DNA of 64,000 nucleotides. Source: Dermanyssus gallinae (taxonomy: Eukaryota; Arthropoda; Arachnida; Mesostigmata; Dermanyssidae). The translations under genes and the position numbers were made by a program. The notes under the pieces were generated by a model. The model worked only from the letters and a program-made list of their open reading frames with translations. It had not been told where the DNA came from and did not search any database. Shown in pieces: positions 12,139 through 23,828 of the stretch. The first letter of the stretch is position 1. Each line of letters starts with the position of its first letter. Location: NCBI GenBank assembly GCA_003439945.1, contig QVRM01001757.1:5001-69000 (forward strand), given 5' to 3'.

Positions 12139-12978
12139 CTCATGCTGGTCACCGGCCTGCTGACAGAAGGGGCATCGTTGAACGCCGGACGAGGTGACGA
12201 CGACCGTCTTATTCGATCCGCTTCCCGCCGTGACTCCTGCTGAACTCCGTGACAGGGCTGGAGGTGATAGGGTTGTCAGCGGAGGGGGTAATGGTAGTGG
12301 CTGAGCCGCGGTAGACGTTATTGTCGCTGTGGTTGTTGTCGTCGTCGTTGTCGGCGTCGCCGTACCGTTCTGGAGGCCGTTCTTCGGGGTCCCGAGGAAC
12401 TTTTTGGCGGGCCGCGCCGGCGGAGTGTCAGCGGCGAGATGGTCGAGTTTTGTCAGCTGAGCAACAACCGGAGGCAGCAGCGGCGGCGGCGGAGCCAGGG
12501 GCGTCGGCAGGGGCGGCGGTGAAGTCGACTCGTGCGAGCCACGAGAGCCGCCGAGCGGGGGGGACGGCGTCGCGCTCGACGACCCGGACGACGAAGTGAG
12601 GGACATCTGCTGGTGATGATGCAGCTGCTGGTGCTGCTGCTGCTGCTGCCGAAGTTCCGGCTGATGATTGTGGCGGTGCTGTTGGGAGTGGTGGTGGTGG
12701 TGGTGGTGGTGAAGGTTGTTCTGGTGGTGGCCGCGGTTCGAATGGCCGTTATGGTGGTGGAACGGGTAGTCGTTACCGGGCATGACTGCACTCGTGCACT
12801 GGGCAACTGCAACGCCTAGGTCTATGCACAGATCACAGACACCTGCCCGCCGTCCGTATCGTGTCTCGGCGAGGATCGTGTCGAGCTGCTCAACGGTTCC
12901 CGCGTTGTAGTTGATGTTGTTGTTCCTGTGTTTTTTGGTTCGATGTCCGAGCTTGCCCGAAGCCACAGCTTTGAGTGC
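12139..12978 (-). CDS. internal exon of an unrecognised CxxC, His/Gln/Pro/Thr-rich protein
   Basis: An 840-bp phase-0/phase-0 exon between the acceptor ATACTCCAG and the donor GTATGTG, giving 280 codons. The open frame continues only a few codons into each intron and has no upstream ATG, so this is internal. Order: a basic start (ALKAVASGKLGHRTKKHR), EQLDTILAETRYGRRAG, CDLC (CxxC), a polyHis/polyGln block, Ser/Pro-rich and polyPro blocks, a polyThr block, then VQRCPFCQQAGDQHE with a second CxxC at the donor. The two CxxC pairs suggest half zinc-binding sites completed in the next exon. Nucleotide composition is GC-rich, unlike the flanks. I do not recognise the family; a nuclear or adaptor role would be a guess. 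Other exons were not identified. Confidence 0.6.
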
Positions 12979-15760
12979 CTGGAGTATACAAATCTACGTT
13001 ACACATCTACGGCGAAATGAGCTCTAATTGCTTGGAGTCGTCATCACTTGACTTCGACACACTTCGTCGCTTTTTGTTGTTACCGTTGCTATTGTTATTG
13101 TTGTTGTTGTCGTCGTCTTTTTCGTCGTTTTCGTCAGATGTTCATTATTTAGTAGTATCCGGACGAGTGGTGGGCGAAAGCAGAGCCCAGGGGAATTTAA
13201 TGGGCCATCAGTACTATGTCGCCGATACACAGTGTTTTACTTTACGGGAGATAATTCGTTTTCCCCAGTTTCTCATGCGCGCGCTCTTTCTCTCCCCTCT
13301 CGCTCTCTCTCGCCTGCCCTCAATTTATCCTGCGATTTCTTTCAGCGAAGGCTGTTTTAGCTGGCTTGTGCCGTCTGACGTTTGTGTGTGACGACTCGGC
13401 GGGCGATTGCAAATGAGCTGCCGCCAACAACAACCCGTCGCAGTACTTTGAGGGCGCCCACGGCTCCGTCCCGATACACGGATGTCTGCGAGTGAGTGTT
13501 CGCGCGTCCGCGCAAACGAGGAGACTACAAGTGACTTCGTGAAGACCGACCGAACGACCGACCAGCCGATGTCACGAGTGTTGACCGTCCACCTTGAAGT
13601 TTTGGGCTACGCCTTCACGAAGCGAAGCTCAGCTTATCCTGAGGCTAAACGAGCCGTTGGTGATACCACTGGTGGTAGCCGTTGTTGTTTTCGTTGTTGT
13701 TGTTGCTTTTGTTGTTGTTATTGTTGTCAAAAAGCACCGGTTATGGCGTCGTATTCCTCTTTGTACACAAGCACCGTAACGTACGATAGCACAGAAACGC
13801 ACTGTTGCACACGATAAAGAAAGAAAGAAAGAAAAAACTAAAACATCAGCTGCGATATCAATATCACGACCACAACACTGTGCCGTTCTGTCACTTGGCT
13901 AATGACTGGTATCTCAACAACAGGAGCACGCACGAACCCACCACACAACCACGACTGACGATGACATCAACAAAAACAACAACAACTGCAACAACGACAA
14001 AAACAAGAGCACTAACAACGACAAGTACCGTGACAGCAGCAAGGACAATAACAATTTACGTGCACTTGCGACGGCGGCAGCATCTCCTTCTACACCACCT
14101 CCACAACCATCACCTGCACCTGCAATAACCCGTCGAGAAGAAGGAAGATCTTGAAGCTGGTCAAGTCTGGACAGGTAAACGACACATGCTTGCCAGAAGC
14201 TTTCCCACGACAGCCGTTCGCTTTGCCGTCGTCTTCAACGTTGTCGGCGTTGTCGTCGTCGTTGTCGTTGACGTTGTTGTTACAGTGATGTATGACGATA
14301 AACACTGTAATAAGCCACGAGAACCAAACGTCCCCACCGTCTTGTCAAAGCAGTCGACAGGTTGCCGCCCATCGTTGTTACATGAACCGGCAAAATCCTG
14401 CAATGTGCCGACCTCTTGCAGAGCAGACTTCGTTCGAGTCTTTCGTTACAGAGGAGGGTTACAAAGCCCAGGAGATTTAGCCAGACAACGAACACCAGTA
14501 CAACCAAGAGGTTGGTTGGCTGCACACGGCAGAGGTACAGCTGCGATTTCCACTTGTATTACAACCTTCATATATAGACAGACGGACACACACACAAACA
14601 GAGACAGGGAGTACGGCGGTAGAGTAGCACGCACTTCGCCACGCACGCTTGCAGTGCAATGTAGAGGTGCTGACGAGGTTCCGGAACAGGAGGTGACACA
14701 AGAGAGCACGAGTTCAACAGAGAACGTCGAGCGCAACGACCGATCCCAAGTCGAACGTCACGGTCTTTCACTATTGACTTCAAGTTGCAGCTTGAAAACG
14801 AGCTTGTTCTTGGCGAGCTTAATAACTCGAATGAATAATTAATTCGTCGGTCTGTCGTTCAAACATCCACGTTATCCTGCAGCGATGTTAATTGTTACCC
14901 CACGTTACAAGCACACACACACATACACGCACACCCGCATGGGGGTGCGTTGTCTCACTTCACAGGCAACTTCACGGCCGAATGGATGAGATATTCGTAG
15001 CTGTTGTATTTCCCTTGTTATGGTTCTCGTCGTTGTTTTTGTTGTTGGTATTGTTGTCGTCATATATCGTTATAGTCACCGGCAGCACTGGGCCATCCGT
15101 TCTTCAGGATGGCGGAGCACATCATCACACCATCCCTATCCTCACGATGTCTTGCCGCTCGTGTTGCTTGCTTTGCTGTTACTGCTGTTACGACTGTTAC
15201 CGACCGACGTCCCGGCGGCCAACGTATGTATACTGGAGTGAAGTCCGGCCAACAACAACTGCTCGACCGGCCCCGGCTAGGAGAGGGTCGCCGAAGCGGC
15301 CGCTCGGCCGGTTAGCCATCACAGCGAGAGGGAACAGAGAGGAGGCAGAGAATGAAGAGCCGCTGAGGTAGATCATGAACACGAGGAGAATGAGTCGCGC
15401 CAGACTTCACCACCACCACCAGCAGCAGCACCGCGCCACCATCAGCACCACAATCGCCAGCATCAGTGACTGGGATCCAGCATCATCAGGAGCAGCTCGA
15501 GGAGAACAAGTAGCATGATGATGCGCCATGATGTACCATCATGATGATGATGATATATGAGTGGTACACCACTCATAACCAACGGTGGTACCACCACCAC
15601 CAATCGTGAAGAACACGAAGTTGTAGAAGCTGCAGTAACAGGAGCAGTAGAAGCAGCAGAAGCAGTAGTAGTAGTAGTAGTAGTAGTAATAGTAATAATA
15701 ATAAGAATACTTGTCGTAGTAGTAGTGGCAGTCGTAACAACAGCACTTCAGACAGCGGGG

Positions 15761-15897
15761 GCAACTTCGTCGCCCCCGGGTGCAGGCAACAACTTCGTCA
15801 CCCCCGGTAGCGAGCAACAGCTTCGTCACCCCCGGTAGCGAGCACAACTTCGTCACCCCCGGTAGCGGGCAAGAACTTCGTCACCACCGGAGGGGAG
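15761..15897. repeat. 27-28-bp minisatellite, 5 units
   Basis: Five units built on AACTTCGTCACCCCCGGTAG, GC-rich, directly after a GTA-rich microsatellite and just before a 12-base G tract. Confidence 0.85.
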
Positions 15898-15915
15898 CGA
15901 GGACGGACGGTTGAA

Positions 15916-15927
15916 GGGGGGGGGGGG
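15916..15927. repeat. G12 homopolymer
   Basis: Twelve G; with the C16 tract at 16222-16237 it brackets a 300-bp GC-rich stretch. Both could form four-stranded structures and are prone to length error. Confidence 0.9.
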
Positions 15928-16221
15928 TGAGCGCCCCGGACGGCCACTGCGAGTATCCATCTACCCAAGAGTACCTTCCGTCGCCGTCGATCCACCATTC
16001 TTCGGCCGACACGAATGAGCCAGACAAACATGCGGACTCGACGATAGACGACGACAACAACGACAACACATAGATATATAAATATATAGATGACCTTAGA
16101 CAAGCAGAGACAGACAAGAGGAGAGCAATACAAAGACTAGCAGGCATATATGAAGACCATGAAAGTAAACACAACCCACAGACTGACCTACCGAGAGATG
16201 AAGGCCGAAGAGAGCCAGAAG

Positions 16222-16237
16222 CCCCCCCCCCCCCCCC
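16222..16237. repeat. C16 homopolymer
   Basis: Sixteen C on the plus strand. Confidence 0.9.
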
Positions 16238-16659
16238 AGAAGAGATCGACCTTTTGCCGCCGCCACCGCCGCCACCGCCAATGTCATTGTCGCCCGGAAG
16301 ACCGTGCGCGAAACAGACAGGGCTTATAACGAAGCGAAGCAACTTGCATTACGCAACGACCTCTTGAAGACACCACAGATGCGGCGATGACTAGCCGGCG
16401 CCGGCGCTCGAGCCCTGCTCCCGTTGTCGCACCGGCGCATCGGCGCGGTGTACGTATTATACGTACGTACGCATGCACGCACGCCCCGAATGCGCGTGAG
16501 TCGCGTGAGGTCGTTGCAAAATGCTCCGGCACGATATTCGCGCCAGCTGTCGGTTAGGTGGAGGGACACAGACATGCGAGACATGCATACGCAGCACAGC
16601 GGGTGCCGACACTAGCCCACACTTATGTCAGAAGCCCAGACTCACGGTGATTCTCGTGT

Positions 16660-16661
<2 letters not shown>

Positions 16662-16729
<68 letters not shown>

Positions 16730-16733
16730 ATCT
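16662..16733. repeat. (TC)n microsatellite
   Basis: About 70 bp of CT dinucleotide with two interruptions. Confidence 0.95.
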
Positions 16734-16958
16734 CGGCTCTGTTAGACGGCAGCACGATGAAGACCAACACGATACGTGTCTGTGCATATCGAATAGTATT
16801 AATAATATCGCAGACACGGGCGATAGCCTTTTCTGCAAGATTACCTGAATAGTTATAATTGTTTGAATTAATGTAATAATGGAAAATTCAAGCTCAGCGA
16901 AGAGTTATTGAACGTAAATAAATTTGCCGTCCGGAGAAAACGGTCCCATAAGGGAAAA

Positions 16959-16966
<8 letters not shown>

Positions 16967-16989
<23 letters not shown>

Positions 16990-17030
16990 CACATGGATAA
17001 AACAAACGAATATATATATATATATATATT
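16967..17030. repeat. A-run plus two (AT)n blocks
   Basis: A13 followed by TA at 16968-16990 and a second TA block at 17010-17030; the A-run-to-TA transition resembles an old retroposon tail. Confidence 0.85.
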
Positions 17031-17497
17031 AATCTTTTTTTATGAAGCAATGGTTGCCGTTTCATAAGTTATTTCTATTTGGTTTTATTTTGATACCGTT
17101 CTATACTCTATGCTGCGCCTAATAAAGCCTTAAAACACGTCACTCTGCGCTCCGTATTGACTTCAGAACCCGTTACATAACAAAATAGCGCTAACTATCC
17201 TACCAAAAGAAAACCTAGGCAAGCGACAATTCAGATTCAAACTATCGTCGAAACCGGTTTGGTTAGAGGCTGGCAAAGTCGTCGAATTGTCGAATTGTTT
17301 GATGCAACTATACCACTGTATGCTGCGGTTTTTCACGCACATGCGCTAAACGTATTCAACTAACTGTGTGCGAAAGCAGCGTTCGAGGGCTGTGGATGAC
17401 TAGAGAGGGACTACAAAAGTCTACTTTTTTAAGTTTCACCCTCCGTTACTACTGTTGAGCTACTACTACTAGTCAGGCAACGAGAATCACACTCGCT

Positions 17498-17572
17498 CAA
17501 CTTCTAACGACTGCGCTCGTCATAGTCAAGTCGTTACGACTTGACTATGACGAGCGCAGTCGTAAGAAGTTG
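17498..17572. repeat. 36-bp near-perfect inverted repeat with 3-base spacer
   Basis: The left arm 17498-17533 and right arm 17537-17572 are complementary with a single mismatch; the spacer is TTA. The core is GACTGCGCTCGTCATAGTC. The neighbouring 17.1-17.9 kb shows no gene. It could be a cruciform-prone palindrome, a collapsed fold-back element or a small hairpin RNA source. Confidence 0.8.
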
Positions 17573-17894
17573 TTGCTATTATTAATGAGTCATTGTTAGC
17601 AAGCGGTACCGTGCCTAGCATAGAAAAGTGAGCAGCATCCCTGGTTAGCAAAACGTTGTGGTAGTGGTAATAGCGATAGATAGTGGTAAAGATTCGTATT
17701 CATCGTCCGAATCTTAGCGGCCTTGTCTGGCAAGTTTATAAGTCGGTGCTGTGTTGACAGCAGGTGAACGGTCGACTACGATTGTTCACAAGCTTTACTA
17801 CATGTATATCTGCGTTGACTGGTTGAAGTCGAAAACCGCCGCAATTATGTTGGCTTGTCATTCTCATGCTCTGGCACACAAGACAATATGATTA

Positions 17895-18026
17895 TTATTA
17901 GTAGAACAATACTCAATGAATGTGTACCCTCATTATTTCACAGTTTTCGTCTAGCTATTCTCAGTCCATCGCAATTGTTATCGACGCGGCACTTCTTCTG
18001 CAAACTGCCAATGAATTCAAATTGGT
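17895..18026 (-). pseudogene. very short retrotransposon 3' fragment (E5) in tandem with E4
   Basis: The minus strand reads NSLAVCRRSAASITIAMD and stop, a decayed form of SLAVCRGNAASILGAMG, followed by an E3/E4-like 3' UTR (GAGAATAGCTAGA, AATAATGAGGGTACAC) and AATAAT. It sits directly downstream of the AAT tail of E4, in the same orientation. Confidence 0.6.
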
Positions 18027-18028
18027 AA

Positions 18029-18082
<54 letters not shown>
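18027..18082. repeat. (ATT)n array between E4 and E5
   Basis: The minus-strand AAT tail of E4 and the 5' edge of E5. Confidence 0.95.
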
Positions 18083-18083
<1 letters not shown>

Positions 18084-18545
18084 TATCATGAGTATGTGTT
18101 AGGACAATACAATTGTGAGGTGTGAATGTGTATCCTCGTTATTTCATGGTTACCATCTAGCTATTCTCAGCCCATCGCACCTAATATCGACGTCCTCTGT
18201 AAACTGCCAGTGAAAGCAGCTGCCTTAGAAATTCGTCTTCGCGTATATCCACGGTGTTTGCTCGTATTCGATCGCCTAAGTCATTTATAAATTTCCTTGT
18301 ACTTCTGCTGACCGGGCCCAATATTTCCATTGCAATCGGCACAAAATTGTATCTAGCCTCTTTTTCTGCGTATTTACGCCACTTTTCTTTTTCTGCATGT
18401 TCGGCAACCCATCCCGCCTCCGTCGCGCTGTTGGATAAATAAGACGGTGCGGCCGTGCAGGATACTGTCGCATCCCAAACCAGGCATTTGCCTTTTTCCC
18501 ACGGCGGGATGGTCACACCGCCGGGCCTTTTATCGTCTTGAAGTC
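18083..18545 (-). pseudogene. C-terminal fragment of the E3-type retrotransposon protein (E4)
   Basis: The minus strand encodes KRPGGVTIPPWEKGKCLVWD then ATV, a helical segment, FVPIAMEILGPVSRSTRKFI and EFLRQLLSLAVYRG. The last codons are broken by a small deletion. CCHC residues are not present (5' truncation). The 3' UTR matches E3 nearly base for base (ATGAAATAACGAGGATACAC, CAATTGTATTGTCCTAACAC) and ends in (AAT)n at 18027-18082. The 5' side meets (AAT)n at 18575-18617. Confidence 0.7.
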
Positions 18546-18574
18546 CTTATTTAAGTTTTGTAAATCCTTAATTA

Positions 18575-18617
18575 TTAGTATTATTATTATTATTACTATT
18601 ATTATTATTGCTATTAT
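18575..18617. repeat. imperfect (ATT)n at the 5' edge of E4
   Basis: ATT units with C and G interruptions, consistent with an older target array. Confidence 0.85.
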
Positions 18618-18839
18618 TAACACGACACAGCCACCTAACCAGGCGATCGATCGAACGGACGTTTTCTTCGTCCTCCTCGTCAAGACAGAGATGAGAGAAA
18701 ACTGCGCCAGCGCGTATTCTGCACGTGGTGCGAGAAAGGTAAGGCATATTTGCTTCTGCGGCTACGGCGACTGGGCCATATATTGTATATTCACAATACG
18801 TATCGATCGTAACATCAGCAACAAGGTCAAGAAGCGGCA

Positions 18840-18925
18840 CCAGTTGTTGCCGTTGTTGTTGGTATTGTTGTTGTTTTTGGTGGTTGTATGTGTGTGTTGT
18901 TGTTGTTGTTATTGTTGGTGGTGGT
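18840..18925. repeat. (TTG)n microsatellite
   Basis: Interrupted TTG/GTT block with a terminal GGT run. Confidence 0.9.
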
Positions 18926-19208
18926 GGTACTAAATTAGTTCTTCTTTTTTTTTGTTCTGTTGTTGCTCGAAGCTCGAAATTAAACGCACTGCACACAATA
19001 TTCATACAATACAAAAGAAACACATCCCGCCGTCATGAAAACGAATGCACACAGCCCACCGGTCATGTGCCGTGTACCTGTCGTCTGTCCATCCGTACTG
19101 CGTACGGACGCACGGGCGTCGTCAACGATTCGGCCATTCTCCGCTGCTGCCACTGCCTTCTAATGAGAGTGAACGCATGTATCTTTCTCTCTTTCTTTGT
19201 ATATACCT

Positions 19209-19573
19209 ATATATATATATATATATATATATATCTACCTATTTGTCTATCTATGTCTGTATTTGGCAACGGCGGGAATATTTTTCGTTGTCTTCATCTC
19301 CTCGGAACTGTTGTTGTTGTTGCTGTTGTTTTTCGTGCTCCTGCTGCTCCCACTGTCTCCCGTCGTTGTTCTGATGCTGCCGCCGCTCAGACCGTGTAGG
19401 TATTTGTGTGTTTCTCTCTCTCTCTCCGTTAGCTCTCTCTCTCTCTCTCTGTGTTTTTCAATGTGTGTATGTGTTGTGTATATCTATGTACATGTGCGTT
19501 TTGTGTTTGTCAGCCAGTCATTAAACTTGACGCAGACAAGATGCGTATAGACCTATGCACACACGTATGTATA

Positions 19574-19645
<72 letters not shown>
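19209..19645. repeat. AT and CT microsatellites
   Basis: (TA)n at 19209-19234 and 19577-19645, TTG at 19308-19330, and CT runs at 19413-19452. Confidence 0.9.
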
Positions 19646-19646
<1 letters not shown>

Positions 19647-19751
19647 TTCCTTGACGCTTTGGCGGACCAGAGAGAGACGATTATGCAAATGTCATTCGAA
19701 CAAGCGCGGGTTCGCACGCACCACTTGCCGTCGCAGAGACTCACCACGGGA

Positions 19752-19992
19752 ACAGCAGCAGCAACAGCAACAACAACAGCAGCAAGAACAACAACAGCAA
19801 CAACAACAATAGCACCAGTAGCAATAACAACAACAACAACAAAACAGCAGAAGCTCCAGAAGCAGCAATAACAACAGCAACAACAATTACAACAGCAGCC
19901 AGGCCCAAAGCAACGACCCGAGCTTATTCCTCTGCTCCTCCTCCTTCTTCGTCTTCTTCTTCTTCTGCATCTTCATCTTCTTCTGCTTCGTC
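19752..19992. repeat. CAA/CAG array followed by CTT-rich block
   Basis: Interrupted CAA/CAG units to about 19893, then a CTT/CTC block to about 19992. Open in several frames as polyQ and polyT; not coding by any other evidence. Confidence 0.9.
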
Positions 19993-20693
19993 TTCTTCGT
20001 CTGCTCGATCCGGCTATCAGGCTGCTGCTGCTGTCTGAACGCTAGTGCTGCTCGGTGGCATTGGCTGCCTACTGTCCATCCGGTTATCACTCCACGATTA
20101 CTATCACTTTACTATCACTTCACTATCACACAATACTACATACTGCTTCTCGATGACTACGAAAAGCAGCTGAACAGAAAGGCTGGCAGGCTGGGGCAGG
20201 CTTGCTTGGCGGCGCTCACACTAGATTCGGTTGGTTCGAAACTTCGTTTAAAGCATGGAGGGTTGGCTTTGAAGCATGGTGGGCATCGTGATCTCATGTT
20301 TGCGACGACGAAGACGACGATGGCGATGCCGCCTGCGGGCAGATGTTACTGCGAGTAGCCTCCGTGGGCTGGGGGTACTAGATACGTGGGTACAAGTTGT
20401 TGTTGTTGTTGTTGTTGCTGTAATAATCATAGCAGTAACAGAATATGGGGGTAGGGAATCTTTGAGGTGGAAATTGTCAAACGTTTGTTGAGGGTAATAA
20501 CTGAAGGGGGAAGAGGGAAGGGGTGAGTAGTAGCGTCCCTATCTTAGCTGTCATTGAGTGCCTTATAGGGCCATGTCAAGTAAAAACGATTCTTTTTTTT
20601 TTATCTTTGACGTGCAAAATATTTTCGATTGTACGACTTCCAGTCATCACAAGAGTTCATATGAATGTATCTAACTTTTAAAACTGCCATCAC

Positions 20694-21195
20694 TTGCTGT
20701 CGTTAAGTCCGTGCGCGAAGGAGCCCACCCCGGCACGGCAGTATTGGGTGTGGTAGTCGTTGTCACCTTCGCTGTACTTGTAGAGTAGCGTATCTGCTTT
20801 TTTTTTTTATCCAAAACAGGGTAACTTTCGAAGTTGCCATGCCCTGTGAGCACTTGGGCCACGTAGTGTGTCAATTCGCCGCCGGGCCGGTTAATCCACG
20901 CCCTAATGTCTGGAATCAGAACCTTCACTCAAGCGCCAGGTGCCCCGTCCGCCAGGTCCCCGTATGGCGTTCTACTCGTTCAACCAAGAAACTAAAGCTT
21001 TATCCCTTTCTTCTTCCATCTTTCCTCCGCCCAACCCACAAGCGTTTGTGGGCCTTAGAGTGCCAACGGATCGTGCCAGCCAATTCAAGGACAGCCGCCG
21101 TGCTGACCGTTTTGTGAGCAATCGGCGTGATTTCGGCAAAATTGGACCTACTCGTCTTGGATGTGCTTGCCCCTTGTCTGGCGCCTTGCACGCTT
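20694..21195 (-). pseudogene. C-terminal ORF2 remnant of an R1/LOA-like non-LTR retrotransposon
   Basis: Minus strand: HKTVSTAAVLELAGTI (the region after the RT in R1-type proteins), then IPDIRAWINRPGGELTHYVA and QVLTGHGNFESY. After a frameshift at an A run it continues YKYSEGDNDYHTQYC, where relatives have a CxxC...HxxxxC zinc motif. Both Cys of the first pair are changed, so this copy is dead. Confidence 0.65.
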
Positions 21196-21199
21196 TCTC

Positions 21200-23820
21200 C
21201 TGAATGTTCTAACGATCTTGAGCGTTTCAGTTTCCCCCTTATTTTCCAAGATCCTTGCCGACCTCGCTTGCAGGTATCTCCCAGTTGTCAGGTAGCTTTA
21301 GCCGAGGTGGCTTACCCGGGGCAGGAGAAGCTGCTGATGGAGCGACTCCGTCGACATTAAATGCTATAAACTAGTGATCGCTAAGGTTCTCTTCGCCAAG
21401 TGGTATGGTCCAATTGGATATTTAAAAACGTGGTCTCTCTTACAGATTGTCAAATTGATGTGCGACTCATTTCTCTCGCGGTGGAAAATAGGGTTGTTTC
21501 CTCTATTGAGAACGACAAGGTAATGCATTGCCAACTACTTAAGAACAACTCTGGCTTTTCTTTTAGTGCTAGTTGCCCCCCTCCCAGTTGTCGAGACTGC
21601 ATTAAAGTCTTCAGTACAGACTATTAATGGTAGCGGGCAATTTCTCGCTGACAATGCCATGTCCTTGAGCAGGCTTCCAGGTTGTACAGCGTGGCGTTGG
21701 GACTGCTGTCGCATGAGCAGAAAGGACCGGCGCCGTCCACGTCTATCCTATATATAAAGGTTGATCCTCCTTCATAACCGGTAGCTCGGAGACATGTTGC
21801 CAGGTTACGCAAAATGCAGGTGCTGGCAGGAGCATCTACTACCCGGGTCATCCGGTTCTTTTTCGCCAGTTTTGACATTAGACAAAATACAAAAATGCGA
21901 CCTTATCGAATCGAGAGCACTTGCCAGCTGTGAATCAATGAAAATACGGAGCAAGGGATTTGAGCATAAACGTACAACGGAACAAAGCATCTGAGTATGA
22001 ACACCGTACACAACAAGGGGTCTAAGTTTGGATAAAGTACGGAACAAGGGCTTTGTGCTTAGACAGAGTACGGTACTATAAATCTGCCTTTTTTAAATCA
22101 GTAGTAAGCTAAAAAGACAATGACGCAGCATATCAGACGGGCTACCCACTCAACGCGACTGCATCAATCGTTGGTAAATTAAAGAGCAGACGTCGGCAAC
22201 AGTTGAAACACAGAACACCGGTACTGACAAGATAGCCAAAACTGACACGCCAAAAACAATATTACTCGATCATAATCAAGAAACAATCAAGCAAAGATCT
22301 CGGCATTAAACTTGGGCAGTAGAAGTAGTTTTGCTGCCTGAAATTAATCTCCTCAATTGTCTTTAGTAGTTCCCACCTTCTAGTAACCTAACTAACTCAT
22401 AATTGGGCACCCAGTCATTGTTTGGGCAGACATTATGGATATCGACGACAGCGGCGTCCTCCTATACCGCAACGGGCAAGTCGTCCTTCTAGCTCCGTCC
22501 TACTAAAGGTTGTATCGACAAATTGACGAAACGAAGTGACTCTGGATCCTTCTAGCCCGTAAACATGAATGACTAGGCAAGTTGCAAAATGCTTTCTAGC
22601 CCCCAGACCCAGGTCAACCGCAACGATGTCGAGACTATGGGCGTAACGGGTGGTGGGTTCGATTTGATCTCCGGCTATTTGGCTAATAGAACTGTTCGTG
22701 GAGTTCAGCTAACTGTTCCCAACTTCCACGCAGTTAGAAAACAATTTTTGCGTCGAGTTTTATAGTGGCGATCGACTCCAACGTTTTATAGTGACAATTC
22801 GTCTATCGTCTACGTTCAAAGCTTTGTGTAGTGTTTGATTCCCCTTTTCTGGAATGCCGATCAAGTGACCCTTCGACATCATTTAAGCCAACGTTCCACA
22901 GAAACCGACTTGATGACGTCCCATTAAATGTGGTAGCGCGCGAATGTCTAAGTGGAAAATATTGTTACCACTTCTCATTTACGGTGTCCTCCTTCTGCTA
23001 TGTTGACAGTGTCGTCGATCGACATTTTGACCCTCAAGCATATTAGATCATTTTCCTTCCTGCATTCATATTAGGATGCCGGGCGTATTTGTCGAGACAG
23101 AAAAACTTTTTGCGATAATGGTCTTAAAATATCTACTGAATCGGTTTCTACACTACTGGGAATCGAAACGTATCATTTTGATTGTAAATACAGTCATTCC
23201 GGAAAGCAGATTGAAAGCTTTGATTAACGGTTTTGGTTTACTCAAAACATATACGGTGTGCCTTATGTGTGTAGTATGTCTTGCGTGTTATTTTTAGAGA
23301 ATTCGCGGAAATAAAACCGATCGTCAGACGCCTGTCCCCTCGAAAGAGTTATGCCTACGACAGCTGCAACCACTACCCAGTCATGCGTCATACATATGTT
23401 GTATGGAAAATACTGGATGAGACTGGCGCCATTATCGGAAGGCAGAGTAATCGAATACCGACTGGACAACGGAAGCAAGAACGTTCATGAAAAAACGGTC
23501 GCGAACGGTATGGGTGTACGATAATCGCTTTTTGTGCTACTTGAATTGTAAACGTGCTTGCAAAATAGGCGTATGTAAACAATAGGAACCCCGTATCAGA
23601 CTTGTGGTTTTGTTTGATAAAAAAACATTTATTTTTAAGATAGCATACGAAAACAGTGTGTGGCTGGCGTCTGTATAAGTTCGCAGGTCGTCGCTTCGAG
23701 CGTCCAAACTCAGTGGTACCCAGCGGCAACAACAACATTCGATGTCTGCTTATAGTAGGGTAAATTGCGCTAAAAATTGCTTAGCAGCATTGGCTTAACT
23801 AACTAATGCTGCTGGTACCA
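21200..23820. other. no gene seen apart from a tandem repeat
   Basis: Unique-looking sequence containing the 31-34-bp tandem repeat. Open frames at 21.6-21.9, 22.8-23.05 and 23.28-23.49 kb are non-repetitive but match nothing I recognise. Confidence 0.5.
21940..22076. repeat. degenerate 31-34-bp tandem repeat, about 4 units
   Basis: Units start GTACGGAACAAGGG or variants and continue CTTTGNGCTTAGAC; the last unit breaks off at GTACGGTAC. Strongly diverged. Confidence 0.6.
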
Positions 23821-23828
23821 AGAAACAG

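Larger units (their letters stand above)
12979..16660. other. simple-repeat-rich DNA without a supported gene
   Basis: Contains TTG/GTT at 13078-13140 and 13672-13728, CAA/ACA at 13967-14020, CA-rich at 14910-14935, CAC/CAG at 15400-15460, GTA at 15657-15725 and the 27-bp minisatellite. Upstream exons of the CxxC gene should lie here but none could be proven. A 218-codon frame at 14186-14842 is low-complexity at its start and unrecognisable after it. Confidence 0.5.

Noticed and set aside
14186..14842. 218-codon open frame on the plus strand
   Set aside because: Starts in a GTC/GTT repeat and continues through unrelated sequence; overlapping frames on the other strand are equally open and nothing is recognisable.
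22645..22665. GGTGGGTTCGAT resembling a tRNA box B
   Set aside because: No convincing box A or acceptor stem.
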